DNA of 64,000 nt. Source: Reyranella sp. CPCC 100927 (lineage in GTDB: Bacteria; Pseudomonadota; Alphaproteobacteria; Reyranellales; Reyranellaceae). The notes beneath the pieces are model-generated. The model was not told the DNA's origin. It saw only the letters and a program-made list of their open reading frames with translations, and did not search any database. Made by a program: the position numbers and the translations under genes. This document shows, piece by piece, positions 33,957 to 42,821 of this stretch. The stretch is taken from contig NZ_VOHA01000001.1 of NCBI RefSeq assembly GCF_007859315.1, positions 1,178,001 through 1,242,000 of the forward strand, written 5' to 3'. Positions within the stretch are counted from its first letter, which is position 1; the number at the start of each line of letters is the position of its first letter.

Positions 33957-35540
33957 TTAGCTGCCGGTCTTCTCGATGTTCCAGAACACCGGCACCGGTG
34001 CCTTCAGCCAACCCTTGATATTGTCGCGATGCGCGCCCGGACCATACCATTGGCCGATCCAGCCGTACTGAGCGGTTTCCAGTGCGCGCAATTGCACCTT
34101 CTCAGCCAGCTCTTTCTGCTTGGCCGGGTCGGTCTCCTTGGCGAAGGCATCGCGCAGCTTCTCCATCTCCGGATCGGTCGGCCATCCGAACCACCCCTTG
34201 TCGCCGGCGGCGACGAGGTAGGAGGTCGAGATCGGGTTGAGCACGTCGGCGGAAACGGAGAAGGTGTGCAGGATGTTCCAGCCGCCTTTGTCGGCCGGGT
34301 CCTTCTTGGTGCGACGCGACACCAGCGTCTGCCAATCCATGGACTGCATGTCGACCTTGAAACCGCCACGCTCCAGCAACGACTTGGTCACCGGCGCCGT
34401 GTTGGTCAGGATGGGAAGGGTGGTCGACTGCATCACCACCACGGGTGTGCCGTCGTAGCCGGCCTCCTTGAGCAGTTCCTTGGATTTCTCGAAGTTCGAC
34501 TTCAGCAGGATCTCGCCGCCCTTGTCGGTCGCGAACGGCGTGCCGCAGATGAACACGGCAGCGCAAACCTTGTAGTACGCGGGATCGCCGACGGTCGCCT
34601 TCAGGTAGTCTTCCTGGTTGATGGCGTAGAGCGCGGCGAGCCGGATCTTCGGATTGTCGAACGGCTTCACGACATGGTTGAAGCGAATGATGAACTGCTG
34701 GCCCAGCGGATTCCAATCGGCGAGGACGATCTTCTTCTCTGCCTTCAGTATGGGCAACAGATCGTGCGGCGGTGCCTCGACGATGTCGATCTCGCCGGCG
34801 ATCAGGGCGTTGGCCTGAATCTGCGTGTCGGGCATTTCGACCAGCTCGACCCGCGCGACCTTGACGACTTTGCCGCCCGCCAGGCCGGATGCCGGTTCGG
34901 CGCGTGGCTTGTACTTGGGATTCTTGATGTAGACGTGCTTCTCGCCGGGCTTGGACTCATCGGTCTTGTAGATAAACGGTCCGGAGCCGATCTGGCTCTT
35001 GATCTGCTCCATCGGGTTGGTCTCGGCGATGCGCTTGGGCATCATGAACGGGACCTGGGACGACGGCTTGCCCAGCGACTCCAGCACCAGGCCGTATGGC
35101 TCCTTCAGCACGATCTCGAACGTCTTGGCGTCGACGGTCTTCAGCTCCTTCACGAAGTCCCATAGCTTCAGGCCCATGGCGTCACGCGCAGCCCAGCGCT
35201 TGAGCGAGGCCACGCAGTCCTCGCTGGTCACCGGCTGACCGTCGTGCCACTCCAGGCCATCACGCAGCGTGAAGGACCATGTCAGCTTGTCCTGGCTCAC
35301 CGACCACTTGTCGACCATCTGTGGTTTGGTGACATAGTTCTCATCGGCGGAGAACAGCGTGTCGTAGATCAGGTAGCCGTGGTTGCGGGTAACGTACGCC
35401 GTCGTCCAGATCGGATCGAGGATCGTCAGATTGCCGTGCTGCACGACGCGCAGGGTCTGCGCCATCGCGCCGCCTGACATGAAGGCTGTCAGAAGGCCGA
35501 CCGCAGCCGCGCGCTTCAGGCTCGTTGAAACGATTGCCAT
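33957..35540 (-). CDS. Peptide-type ABC transporter substrate-binding protein 1
   Basis: A 527-residue periplasmic protein of the SBP family 5 (dipeptide, oligopeptide, nickel and glycoside binders). Signal peptide 1-28 ends in AMAQ. The mature start TLRVVQHGNLTILDPIWTTA and the region ENYVTKPQMVDKW are typical of the family. ATG 35540 is fixed by GGGAGGAA upstream. It is strikingly similar to the next upstream gene, with the same blocks throughout, so the two are tandem duplicates. The ligand is unknown; related soil-bacterial proteins often bind peptides or opines. Confidence 0.92.
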   Translation of the reverse strand: MAIVSTSLKRAAAVGLLTAFMSGGAMAQTLRVVQHGNLTILDPIWTTAYVTRNHGYLIYDTLFSADENYVTKPQMVDKWSVSQDKLTWSFTLRDGLEWHDGQPVTSEDCVASLKRWAARDAMGLKLWDFVKELKTVDAKTFEIVLKEPYGLVLESLGKPSSQVPFMMPKRIAETNPMEQIKSQIGSGPFIYKTDESKPGEKHVYIKNPKYKPRAEPASGLAGGKVVKVARVELVEMPDTQIQANALIAGEIDIVEAPPHDLLPILKAEKKIVLADWNPLGQQFIIRFNHVVKPFDNPKIRLAALYAINQEDYLKATVGDPAYYKVCAAVFICGTPFATDKGGEILLKSNFEKSKELLKEAGYDGTPVVVMQSTTLPILTNTAPVTKSLLERGGFKVDMQSMDWQTLVSRRTKKDPADKGGWNILHTFSVSADVLNPISTSYLVAAGDKGWFGWPTDPEMEKLRDAFAKETDPAKQKELAEKVQLRALETAQYGWIGQWYGPGAHRDNIKGWLKAPVPVFWNIEKTGS

Positions 35541-35632
35541 AGTTCCTCCCGAATACCTTTTGGCCGGCGCGGTCTGCGGTAACGAGTCCGACAGTTGTAG
35601 CAAACGCTGTGCCGCGTCGGTTCCATAGCAAA

Positions 35633-35658
35633 GTGCGGCGGAGATTACCCCGCCGCAC
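35633..35658 (-). terminator. Hairpin between the two binding-protein genes
   Basis: GTGCGGCGG and CCGCCGCAC form a perfect nine-base stem with an eight-base loop, ten bases after the stop of the upstream binding-protein gene (read on the minus strand). Only TTTGC follows. It may attenuate or stabilise the message between the duplicated genes. Confidence 0.55.
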
Positions 35659-35668
35659 ATGCTTTGTC

Positions 35669-37249
35669 CTACTTCTTGGTGACGTTCCAGAAAACGGGAA
35701 CCGGGGCGGACAGATTGCCCTCGACGTTCTTGCGTCGCGCCAGCGGTTGATACCATTGGCCCAGATACGCATGGGTTGGGTATTCGACCCAGCGCTTCTG
35801 CACCAGCTCCGCAATTGCCTTCTGTTTGGCGACATCACTTTCGCGGGAGAACTGGTCGCGCAGCTTTTCGATCTGCTCATCGCACGGCCAGCCGAACATC
35901 GCCTTGTCGCAGGATGCGTTGACGAAGCCGGCCATCACCGGGTTGAGAATGTCGGCTGCCACCCAGGACGTCAGGAAGGCGTGCCAGCCGCCGGCGTTCG
36001 GCGGATCCTTCTTGGTACGCCGCGCCACCAGCGTCTGCCAGTCCATCGACTGCATGTCGACCTTGAAGCCGGCCTTCTCGAGCTGTGACTTGGCAACCGG
36101 CGCCAGGTTGGTGAGCACCTGCAGGTCGGTCGACTGCATCAGGACGATCGGCGTGCCGTCGTAACCGGCTTCCTTGAGAAGCTGTTGAGCCTTGGCGGAA
36201 TCACCGTTGAGCACGCCCTCGGTGCCGGCGGTGGTCTCCATCGGCGTGCCGCAGATGAACATCGCCTTGCAGGTCTTGTACCATTGCTTGTCGCCGATCA
36301 CGGCCTGCAGGAACGGCTCCTGGCTCAGGGCCACCAGCGCGGCCGTGCGGATCTTCGGATTGTCGAACGGCTTGTGCAGCACGTTGAAGCGCATCGTGAA
36401 CTGGTTGCCGGTCGGGTTCCAGTTGAACAGGTTGATGTCCTTCTCGGCGGCCAGGATCGGCAACAGGTCGTGGCCTGGCGACTCGATCATGTCGATTTCG
36501 CCGCTGATCAGGGCGTTCACCTGGGTCTGTACGTCAGCGATCCATACCCACTCGACCCGATCCAGCTTGACCACCTTGCCGCCGGCCAATCCCGAGGGCG
36601 GCTCGCTCCGCGGCTTGTACTTGGGGTTCTTGACGTAGACCACCTTCTCGCCGGGCTTCCATTCGTCAGCCTTGAAGATGAAGGGACCGGAGCCGATCAC
36701 GTCGGTTGGCTTGATCTGCGTGTTGGGGTCGGTTTCGGCGACGCGCTTGGGCATCATGAACGGCACGTTCGATGACGGTTTGCCCAGCGACTGCAGGACC
36801 AGTCCGTAGGGCTCTTTGAGCACGAGCTGGAAGGTCTTGGCGTCGACCACCTTCAGCTCCTTGGAAGCGCCCAGGAGCTTTTGACCCATGGAGTCCTTGG
36901 CGCCCCAGCGCTTGATCGAGGCGACGCAGTCCTCGGCCGTTACCGGCGTGCCGTCATGCCACTCCAGGCCGTCGCGCAATGTGAACGTATAGGTCAGCTT
37001 GTCTGCCGAGATGTCCCACTTGTCGACCATCTGCGGCTTGACGTCGAACTTCTCGTCCATCGCAAACAGCGTATCCCAGACGAGATAGCCGTGGTTGCGC
37101 ACGATGTAGGCGGTGGTCCAGATCGGATCGAGGATCTTCAGGTCCGAATGCATCACGGCGCGCAGGGTCTGCGCTGTCGCCGGCGTCGCCGTCGACAGGG
37201 CGCCGAGAACGGCCACTGCGCCAATCACACGTTTCCATGACAACTGCAT
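35669..37249 (-). CDS. Peptide-type ABC transporter substrate-binding protein 2
   Basis: A 526-residue paralogue of the preceding protein. Signal peptide 1-27 ends in ATAQ, followed by TLRAVMHSDLKILDPIWTTA. Shared blocks include IVRNHGYLVWDTLFA, QPVTAEDCVAS-type and VDMQSMDWQTLVARRTKKDP segments. Both share one downstream permease/ATPase set, so they may offer alternative ligands to one channel. GGGGG lies close before ATG 37249. It is the first gene of the importer operon. The 246 bases upstream hold no gene. Confidence 0.92.
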   Translation of the reverse strand: MQLSWKRVIGAVAVLGALSTATPATAQTLRAVMHSDLKILDPIWTTAYIVRNHGYLVWDTLFAMDEKFDVKPQMVDKWDISADKLTYTFTLRDGLEWHDGTPVTAEDCVASIKRWGAKDSMGQKLLGASKELKVVDAKTFQLVLKEPYGLVLQSLGKPSSNVPFMMPKRVAETDPNTQIKPTDVIGSGPFIFKADEWKPGEKVVYVKNPKYKPRSEPPSGLAGGKVVKLDRVEWVWIADVQTQVNALISGEIDMIESPGHDLLPILAAEKDINLFNWNPTGNQFTMRFNVLHKPFDNPKIRTAALVALSQEPFLQAVIGDKQWYKTCKAMFICGTPMETTAGTEGVLNGDSAKAQQLLKEAGYDGTPIVLMQSTDLQVLTNLAPVAKSQLEKAGFKVDMQSMDWQTLVARRTKKDPPNAGGWHAFLTSWVAADILNPVMAGFVNASCDKAMFGWPCDEQIEKLRDQFSRESDVAKQKAIAELVQKRWVEYPTHAYLGQWYQPLARRKNVEGNLSAPVPVFWNVTKK

Positions 37250-37495
37250 TGAGAATACCCCCCTATTGAATTCGCGCATACGATTTACCACCACCCTAGC
37301 ACCCCGACCGGCGCTGACAAGGGCTGAAGCGCAGCATTCTGCCCGGTATTGCGTCACGAATCGGATCGAGGTTTCCGTTTCGGCCGCGCAATAGGCAATC
37401 TGCCTTCCGGTGAGCAGGCGCGGAGGCTGCTCACCGGGGACATTTTCTTGCACGGTTCATACCAATCGGCTCACCGGCTGGTCCCGGGTCGGCAA

Positions 37496-38308
37496 TCAGC
37501 GTCCGACAAATACCGGTGCGCGCTTTTCGACGAAGGCGCGGACGGCTTCCTTGTGATCCTCGGTGTGAGAACACGCCACCAGCCGCTCCGCTTCACGGTC
37601 CAGCGCCGTGGCGTAGTCGACGTGCAAGGCCTCGTCGAGATTGTCCTTCATGCTGCGGATGGCCACGCGCGGCCCGGCGGCCAACGCTTTCGCGAAGGCA
37701 AAAGCCTCCGCCTGCAGACGATCATCCGGCACGACCCGATTCACCAGACCGATACGCTCGCAGCGCTCGGCATCGACGCGTTCGGCGGTGAACATCAGTT
37801 CACGAGCGCGCACCGAGCCGACAGCGCGCGTCAGGAGCCAGGCGATACCGTAGTCGCCCGACAGACCGACCCGGGCATAGCCTGTGCTGACGAAGGCCGA
37901 CGCGGCCGCGATGCGGATATCGCAGGCCAGCGCGATCGCAAGCCCGGCGCCGGCGGCCGCACCAGGCAGTGCAGCGATCGTCGGCTTGCGCACGCCGACC
38001 AGGGCGCCGGTGAGGTTGGCTTGACGCCATTTCAGGTCGGCAACCCGTTCATCGATGCTCATGTCCTTCTTGCTGCTGCGATCGCCCATGCCCTTGACGT
38101 CGCCGCCGCTGCAGAACGCGGTGCCGGCGCCGGTGATCAGCAAGGCACCCACGGCAGGATCCGCGCCGCGCTCCTTGATCTGCGTCCGCAACGCCGGCGT
38201 CAATCGATCCGACATGGCGTTGCGGGCCTCCGGCCGATTGAGCGTGATCAGCGCCACGCCGTCGTGCACGGAGCAGAGCAACTCGTTGGTGCCGGTATCG
38301 ATATCCAT
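37496..38308 (-). CDS. Enoyl-CoA hydratase/isomerase family protein
   Basis: A 270-residue crotonase-fold protein. The two oxyanion-hole segments are GTAFCSGGDVKGMG (about 60-73) and PGAAAGAGLAIALACD (about 108-123). The second catalytic glutamate position of classical hydratases (GLSGDYGIAW region) has Gly-Asp rather than a clear Glu, so isomerase, hydrolase or another crotonase activity is as likely. ATG 38308 follows GGAG. It is divergent from the phytanoyl-CoA dioxygenase gene with 188 bases between them. Confidence 0.88.
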   Translation of the reverse strand: MDIDTGTNELLCSVHDGVALITLNRPEARNAMSDRLTPALRTQIKERGADPAVGALLITGAGTAFCSGGDVKGMGDRSSKKDMSIDERVADLKWRQANLTGALVGVRKPTIAALPGAAAGAGLAIALACDIRIAAASAFVSTGYARVGLSGDYGIAWLLTRAVGSVRARELMFTAERVDAERCERIGLVNRVVPDDRLQAEAFAFAKALAAGPRVAIRSMKDNLDEALHVDYATALDREAERLVACSHTEDHKEAVRAFVEKRAPVFVGR

Positions 38309-38496
38309 CGTATGTTCTCCGTTGGATGTGAATGCGCTGATCATCCTTGGCCATTCGCGATCCGTTGGGAATGCCTCAACGATGTGGAGCGATCGCATGA
38401 CGGCGCGCGTTCCGCGGCGCATGGCAGATTTGCGAAGGTCGGCTGGCGGGCATCGGGGCGTCGCCTTACCGTTGGGGCAATAACGGGAGGAACAGA

Positions 38497-39657
38497 ATGG
38501 ATACGCATGGTGGCGTCGTTGCCGTCGACTACGGTCCCGAGGAGGCCGCCATGCAGGCCTATCTCAAGGAGGGCGAACGACGCGCCGGGATGCTTGGCAA
38601 CCGCGGGCCGATCCGCTTCGCGACTGACGGCCGTCTGCATCCCGATATTCTCGATGCTTATTGGCGCTGCGGATTCTACATCTTCGAAGGCGTCCTGCAG
38701 TCCGCCGAACTCACCGACATAGAAGCCGACCTGCACGACATCCTCGATCGACTTCCGGTCAAGCGGGATGCGCTGGTTGACCATCAGGGCCGTCCGGCGA
38801 TCGCGGTCGATTGCAAGGCGCCGACCCTGCTGTGGTCCAAGCCGCTGGGTGATCCTTTGGGCGGCACTCAACTCGCCAATGGCCGGCACCAAGTGAAGAT
38901 GTTCGAGCCCAAGCCGAGGCAGGACGCGCCGGAAGACGTGGTCTACTTGATCCTGGGCTCGCTGCAGTTCTCTGAAGCGGCGCTTCGCGTCTACGGCCAC
39001 CCGCAGTTGCTGGCCGTGGCGGCCGCGGTCAACGGCGCCGATTTCGTGCCGTTCAACGAAGCCTTGTTCATCAAGGAACCGGGATTGGGTGCCTCGGTCG
39101 CCTGGCACCAGGATGGCGTTACGCATTGGGACAGCGCCGATTGGCATCAAGGGGCGCATGGCTTCAATTTTATGGCCCAGCTCTACGGCTGTACGCCGGC
39201 CAACGGTGTCTGGGTCGTGCCGGGTTCGCACAAGCTGGGCAAAGTCGACATCAGGGCGATGGTTGCCGAGGCGGGAACCGAGCGCCTGCCCGATGCCGTC
39301 CCGCTGGTATGCAAGCCGGGCGACGTCGCTATCACCAACCGTCAGGCCGTGCACGGCTCCTTCGCCAACACCAGTCCGGACTGGCGGGTGACCGTGAATT
39401 TCGGTTTCCACCCCCGCAAGTCGGTGCTGGGTGTCCGGGGCGGCGGTGTGCACAATGCGCCGGCCATTTACGATGCGGCGCGCATTCGCGAGCGCGCACG
39501 CGTCATTGGCTATGCCATCGATGCGCGCCGTCGTCGGTTTCCGGCGGAGACGCCGTTCTCCTACCAGCCGCACGTTTTTGCCGGCGAGACGTACTGCTGG
39601 GACTCGGCCGCCAGGGCCACGATGAAGGATTACAATCTGTTGGATCTGAGTATCTGA
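38497..39657 (+). CDS. Phytanoyl-CoA dioxygenase (PhyH) family oxygenase
   Basis: A 386-residue Fe(II)/2-oxoglutarate-dependent oxygenase. The iron triad is visible: His204 and Asp206 (WHQDG), and His286 (VHGSFAN). The arginine that would hold 2-oxoglutarate is in DWRVTVNFGFH. It hydroxylates an organic substrate with O2; the substrate cannot be inferred and need not be a CoA ester. GGGAGGA precedes ATG 38497. The convergent LLM gene ends 15 bases after its stop. Confidence 0.88.
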   Translation: MDTHGGVVAVDYGPEEAAMQAYLKEGERRAGMLGNRGPIRFATDGRLHPDILDAYWRCGFYIFEGVLQSAELTDIEADLHDILDRLPVKRDALVDHQGRPAIAVDCKAPTLLWSKPLGDPLGGTQLANGRHQVKMFEPKPRQDAPEDVVYLILGSLQFSEAALRVYGHPQLLAVAAAVNGADFVPFNEALFIKEPGLGASVAWHQDGVTHWDSADWHQGAHGFNFMAQLYGCTPANGVWVVPGSHKLGKVDIRAMVAEAGTERLPDAVPLVCKPGDVAITNRQAVHGSFANTSPDWRVTVNFGFHPRKSVLGVRGGGVHNAPAIYDAARIRERARVIGYAIDARRRRFPAETPFSYQPHVFAGETYCWDSAARATMKDYNLLDLSI

Positions 39658-39672
39658 GCAGCGGGCAGGACG

Positions 39673-40977
39673 TTACTGCGCGGCCGTGGCCTTCTTCGAC
39701 GGATCTTCCAGCGGAACGTTGATATCGCCGCGGCCGAAATCGGCGACCTTGCCGTCCTGGGAGATGTCCGCCTGCTGGGCGGTGGCGACGACCTGGCGTC
39801 CGAGCGCGACATAGGTCGGCACTTCGGCGTCAGTCAGTTCGCGCATCTTCTGTTTACGTGCCATCGCTTGCTCGAGATAGGGCGCCAGCGCTTCGAGCTT
39901 GCGGGCTTCGCGTTCGGTGGCGCGCTCCTTGAACTCAGGCAGGATGTCGCGGCCGAACAGTTCCAGCGATTCGCAGATGTGGTCGTGGCGGTTGTTGCCG
40001 CCCTGCTGGACGAAGCAGACCTGGTCGACGCCCGCCTCGGCGAAACCGCGCAGGTGCTGGCGCACCTCGTCGGGTGTGCCGATGCCGCGGGCCTGATTGG
40101 TCGGCATCATGCCGCGCGCGGCCTGGTATTTCTGCCAGATGTCGGTGCGGCCCGGCTTGTGCTCGCCGAAGATATAGAAATGGCCCAGCGCGAAGCCGAA
40201 GAACATGAAGCCGTCGAGGCCGCGCTTCAGTGCCTCGTCCTTGTCGGGATGCACGGAAAAGCCGCTGACCATGCAGATGTTGGGATTGATGCTGTGTCCG
40301 ATGGGCACGCACTCGGTCTTGAGGATGCGGTAGTAGTCGTCGACCCACTGCCTGGCCTCGGCCGGATCGACGAACGCGAACGTGAGGGCACCGATGCCGC
40401 AGCGGGCCGCCAGGTGAATGGTTTCACGCTTGGAACAGGCCACCCAGATCGGCGGATGCGGACGCTGCACCGGCTTGGGCACGACATTGCGGCAGGGCAT
40501 CGAGAAATACTTGCCCTCGAAGCCGGGGTACGGGTTCATCACCATCATGTTGGCGGTCTGCTCGACCGCCTCGGCCCACATCGCGCGTTTTTCCTCGACG
40601 GGTACGCGGAAGCCGCCCAGCTCCATCAGCGATGACGATTCGCCGGTGCCCCAGTCGACGCGCCCATTCGATACGATGTCCAACGTGGCGATGCGTTCGG
40701 CGACCCGCGCCGGATGATTGTAGTTGGGCGGCGACAGGCAGATGCCGTGACCCAGGCGGATGTTCTTGGTGCGCTGCGAGCAAGCGGCGAGGAACACCTC
40801 CGGCGCGGAGGAGTGGGAGTATTCCTCCAGGAAGTGATGCTCGACCTCCCAGGCGTAGTCGATGCCCAGGCGGTCGGCCAGCTCGACCTGTTCCAGCGCT
40901 TCGTGGAACAGTCGTTGCTCGGCGCCGTCCGTCCACGGCTTGGGCAGTTGGTGCTCGTAGAAGATGCCGAACTTCAT
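39673..40977 (-). CDS. LLM class flavin-dependent oxidoreductase (luciferase-like)
   Basis: A 434-residue bacterial-luciferase-like monooxygenase with a TIM barrel using reduced FMN. It opens MKFGIFYEHQLPKPW and has IRLGHGICLSPPNYNHPARV, GRVDWGTGESSS and FVDPAEARQWVDDYYRIL. The last 80 residues are an extra, charged tail not needed for the fold. Partner flavin reductase is not adjacent. A good ribosome site (GGAAGGAAGG) precedes ATG 40977. Similar proteins are common in actinobacteria and Reyranella-like bacteria, mostly without known substrate. Confidence 0.87.
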   Translation of the reverse strand: MKFGIFYEHQLPKPWTDGAEQRLFHEALEQVELADRLGIDYAWEVEHHFLEEYSHSSAPEVFLAACSQRTKNIRLGHGICLSPPNYNHPARVAERIATLDIVSNGRVDWGTGESSSLMELGGFRVPVEEKRAMWAEAVEQTANMMVMNPYPGFEGKYFSMPCRNVVPKPVQRPHPPIWVACSKRETIHLAARCGIGALTFAFVDPAEARQWVDDYYRILKTECVPIGHSINPNICMVSGFSVHPDKDEALKRGLDGFMFFGFALGHFYIFGEHKPGRTDIWQKYQAARGMMPTNQARGIGTPDEVRQHLRGFAEAGVDQVCFVQQGGNNRHDHICESLELFGRDILPEFKERATEREARKLEALAPYLEQAMARKQKMRELTDAEVPTYVALGRQVVATAQQADISQDGKVADFGRGDINVPLEDPSKKATAAQ

Positions 40978-41060
40978 CGCCCTTCCTTCCCTCAGGCCGC
41001 TGTTGCGCGCAGCCTAGCAGCGGATGACGTATGCGTCACTGTCGCGGGTCGGAAGCGGTG

Positions 41061-42041
41061 TCACGCGGCAAAACCGGTCCGGTACGCGCGCGGCGACACG
41101 CCGAGATGGCGGTGAAAGGCGCGCCGCAGACGGTCGGCATCGCCGAAACCAGAATCTTGCGCCACGGTGCCGACGCGGCTCTGGGCCGTCTCGAGCTGAC
41201 GGCGCGCGGCCTCCAGTCGCAACCGCGCGACGGCCCTGGCCGGCGTCACGCCGGTCTTGGCGCGATAGACGCGCGCGAAGTGTCGCGCGCTCATGCCGGC
41301 ATGGGCGGCCAGGGCGTCGACCGACAGGTCGGCGTGCAGGTTGGCCGCGATCCACTGGTGCAGCGCGTCGAACGAGCCGTCGTCGGCACTCTGGATCCGC
41401 AGCGTTTCGCTGTATTGCGATTGTCCGCCAGGGCGACGCGCGTAGACAACGAGATGGCGCGCGACCCTCATCGCCAGTGAGCGTCCCAGATCCTCTTCCA
41501 CCAGCGCCAGAGCGAGATCGATGCCGGCAGTGACGCCGGCGGCGGTAAACATCTTGCCGTCGCGCACGAAGAGGGCGTCAGCGTCGAGGCGTACCGCGGG
41601 AAAGCGCCGCGCCAGGCGCTCGCATTCGCGCCAGTGCGTCGTCACCGGTCGCCCGTCAAGCAGGCCGGCGGCGGCAACCAGGAATGCACCCGTGCAGACC
41701 GAGCCGGCACGGCGCGCTGTCCCAGTGTGGTGCGTCACCCAGGCGATCGTTCGTGAATCGCGTGCGGCGTCGTGCACGCCCGGGCCACCCGGTACGATCA
41801 ATGTATCGATCCGCATGCGAGCGACCTGTTTGAAGGACAGCGTGTCCAGCCGTACGCCGGACGAACTCGCCACCAGGCCGCCGCGGCGTGACACCACGAC
41901 CGTGCGATAGTTGGATACGCCGTTCAAATCCGACGCCGTTGCAAAAGTCTGCAGCGGGCCGGTGATGTCCAGCAGCTGGAAGCGGTCGAACGCCAGGAAA
42001 GCGATCGTCGATGGTGTCGTGCGGGCCACGGTTTGCCTCAT
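41061..42041 (-). CDS. GlxA-type AraC-family transcriptional regulator
   Basis: A 326-residue regulator with an N-terminal DJ-1/PfpI-like domain (about 10-190) and a C-terminal AraC double helix-turn-helix (about 215-320). The DJ-1 part includes LLDITGPLQTF and SVCTGAFLVAAAGLL, keeping the nucleophile-elbow cysteine. The AraC part includes SVDALAAHAGMSARHFARVY and GFGDADRLRRAFHRHLGVSP. Start ATG 42041 is 87 bases from the divergent isonitrile-hydratase-like gene, which is the likely target. The two proteins share the DJ-1 fold, so the regulator may sense the same class of ligand the enzyme uses (inference). Confidence 0.9.
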   Translation of the reverse strand: MRQTVARTTPSTIAFLAFDRFQLLDITGPLQTFATASDLNGVSNYRTVVVSRRGGLVASSSGVRLDTLSFKQVARMRIDTLIVPGGPGVHDAARDSRTIAWVTHHTGTARRAGSVCTGAFLVAAAGLLDGRPVTTHWRECERLARRFPAVRLDADALFVRDGKMFTAAGVTAGIDLALALVEEDLGRSLAMRVARHLVVYARRPGGQSQYSETLRIQSADDGSFDALHQWIAANLHADLSVDALAAHAGMSARHFARVYRAKTGVTPARAVARLRLEAARRQLETAQSRVGTVAQDSGFGDADRLRRAFHRHLGVSPRAYRTGFAA

Positions 42042-42128
42042 GGCAGAAATCGTCTGAACTATGTCATTTCCGCCATCGCTTGTCAGGCCTATCTTGGCGA
42101 CACTTCCGCAGTGCCAAGGAGGGTGACC

Positions 42129-42818
42129 ATGGCCGCCAAGCCGTTCCACGTCGGGTTCCTGCTGTTTCCCGACATCACGCAGCTCGACATGACCGGCCCT
42201 TATGAAGTGCTGACCAAGCTGCCTGGTGCGGAAGTGCACCTGATCTGGAAAACGCGTGATGCCGTGCGTGCCAATGGCGGCATGCAGATCCTGCCGACGA
42301 CGACCTACGCCGAATGCCCGCAGCTCGACCTTGTCTGCGTCCCCGGCGGCGCCGGCATGAATCCGTTGCTGGAGGACGAGGAGACGCTGGCGTTTCTGCG
42401 CCGCCAGGCCGCGGGTGCGCAATACGTGACCTCGGTCTGCACCGGCTCGCTGGTGCTGGGGGCCGCCGGCCTGCTGAAGGGCAAGCGCGCGGCGACGCAT
42501 TGGATGTCGATGGACATGCTGAAGGCCTTCGGTGCGACGCCGGTGCACGAGCGTGTCGTGGTCGACGGCAACACGATCACCGGCGGTGGCGTTACGGCCG
42601 GTATCGACTTCGGCCTGACGATCGCGGCCCAGATTGCGGGACCCGACGTTGCCAAGGCGATCCAGCTCGGGATCGAGTACGATCCTCACCCGCCGTTCGA
42701 TGCCGGTTCGCCGCGCACCGCCGGTGCCGCATTGACCGAGCAGGTGACGCAGGCTGCCACCGCACGCCAGGCCGAGCGCGCCGCGGCCGTCAAGCGTGCC
42801 GCCGCCCGGTTGGGGTGA
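42129..42818 (+). CDS. DJ-1/PfpI family protein, isonitrile hydratase-like
   Basis: A 229-residue DJ-1/PfpI protein. The active-site pattern of Pseudomonas isonitrile hydratase (Asp17, Cys101, Thr102) is matched with a constant offset of three: Asp20 in TQLDMTGP and Cys104-Thr105 in SVCTGSLVLGAAGLL. That enzyme hydrates isocyanides to N-formamides. AGGAGGG before ATG 42129 is a strong ribosome site. The C-terminus ends in an Ala/Arg-rich helix. It is divergent from a GlxA-type regulator and convergent with the methyltransferase gene four bases away. Confidence 0.88.
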   Translation: MAAKPFHVGFLLFPDITQLDMTGPYEVLTKLPGAEVHLIWKTRDAVRANGGMQILPTTTYAECPQLDLVCVPGGAGMNPLLEDEETLAFLRRQAAGAQYVTSVCTGSLVLGAAGLLKGKRAATHWMSMDMLKAFGATPVHERVVVDGNTITGGGVTAGIDFGLTIAAQIAGPDVAKAIQLGIEYDPHPPFDAGSPRTAGAALTEQVTQAATARQAERAAAVKRAAARLG

Positions 42819-42821
42819 GAG

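Noticed and set aside
42042-42689. Extended minus-strand frame giving a 542-residue regulator
   Set aside because: The added part is antisense to the isonitrile-hydratase-like gene, while both known domains fit within 326 residues from ATG 42041.
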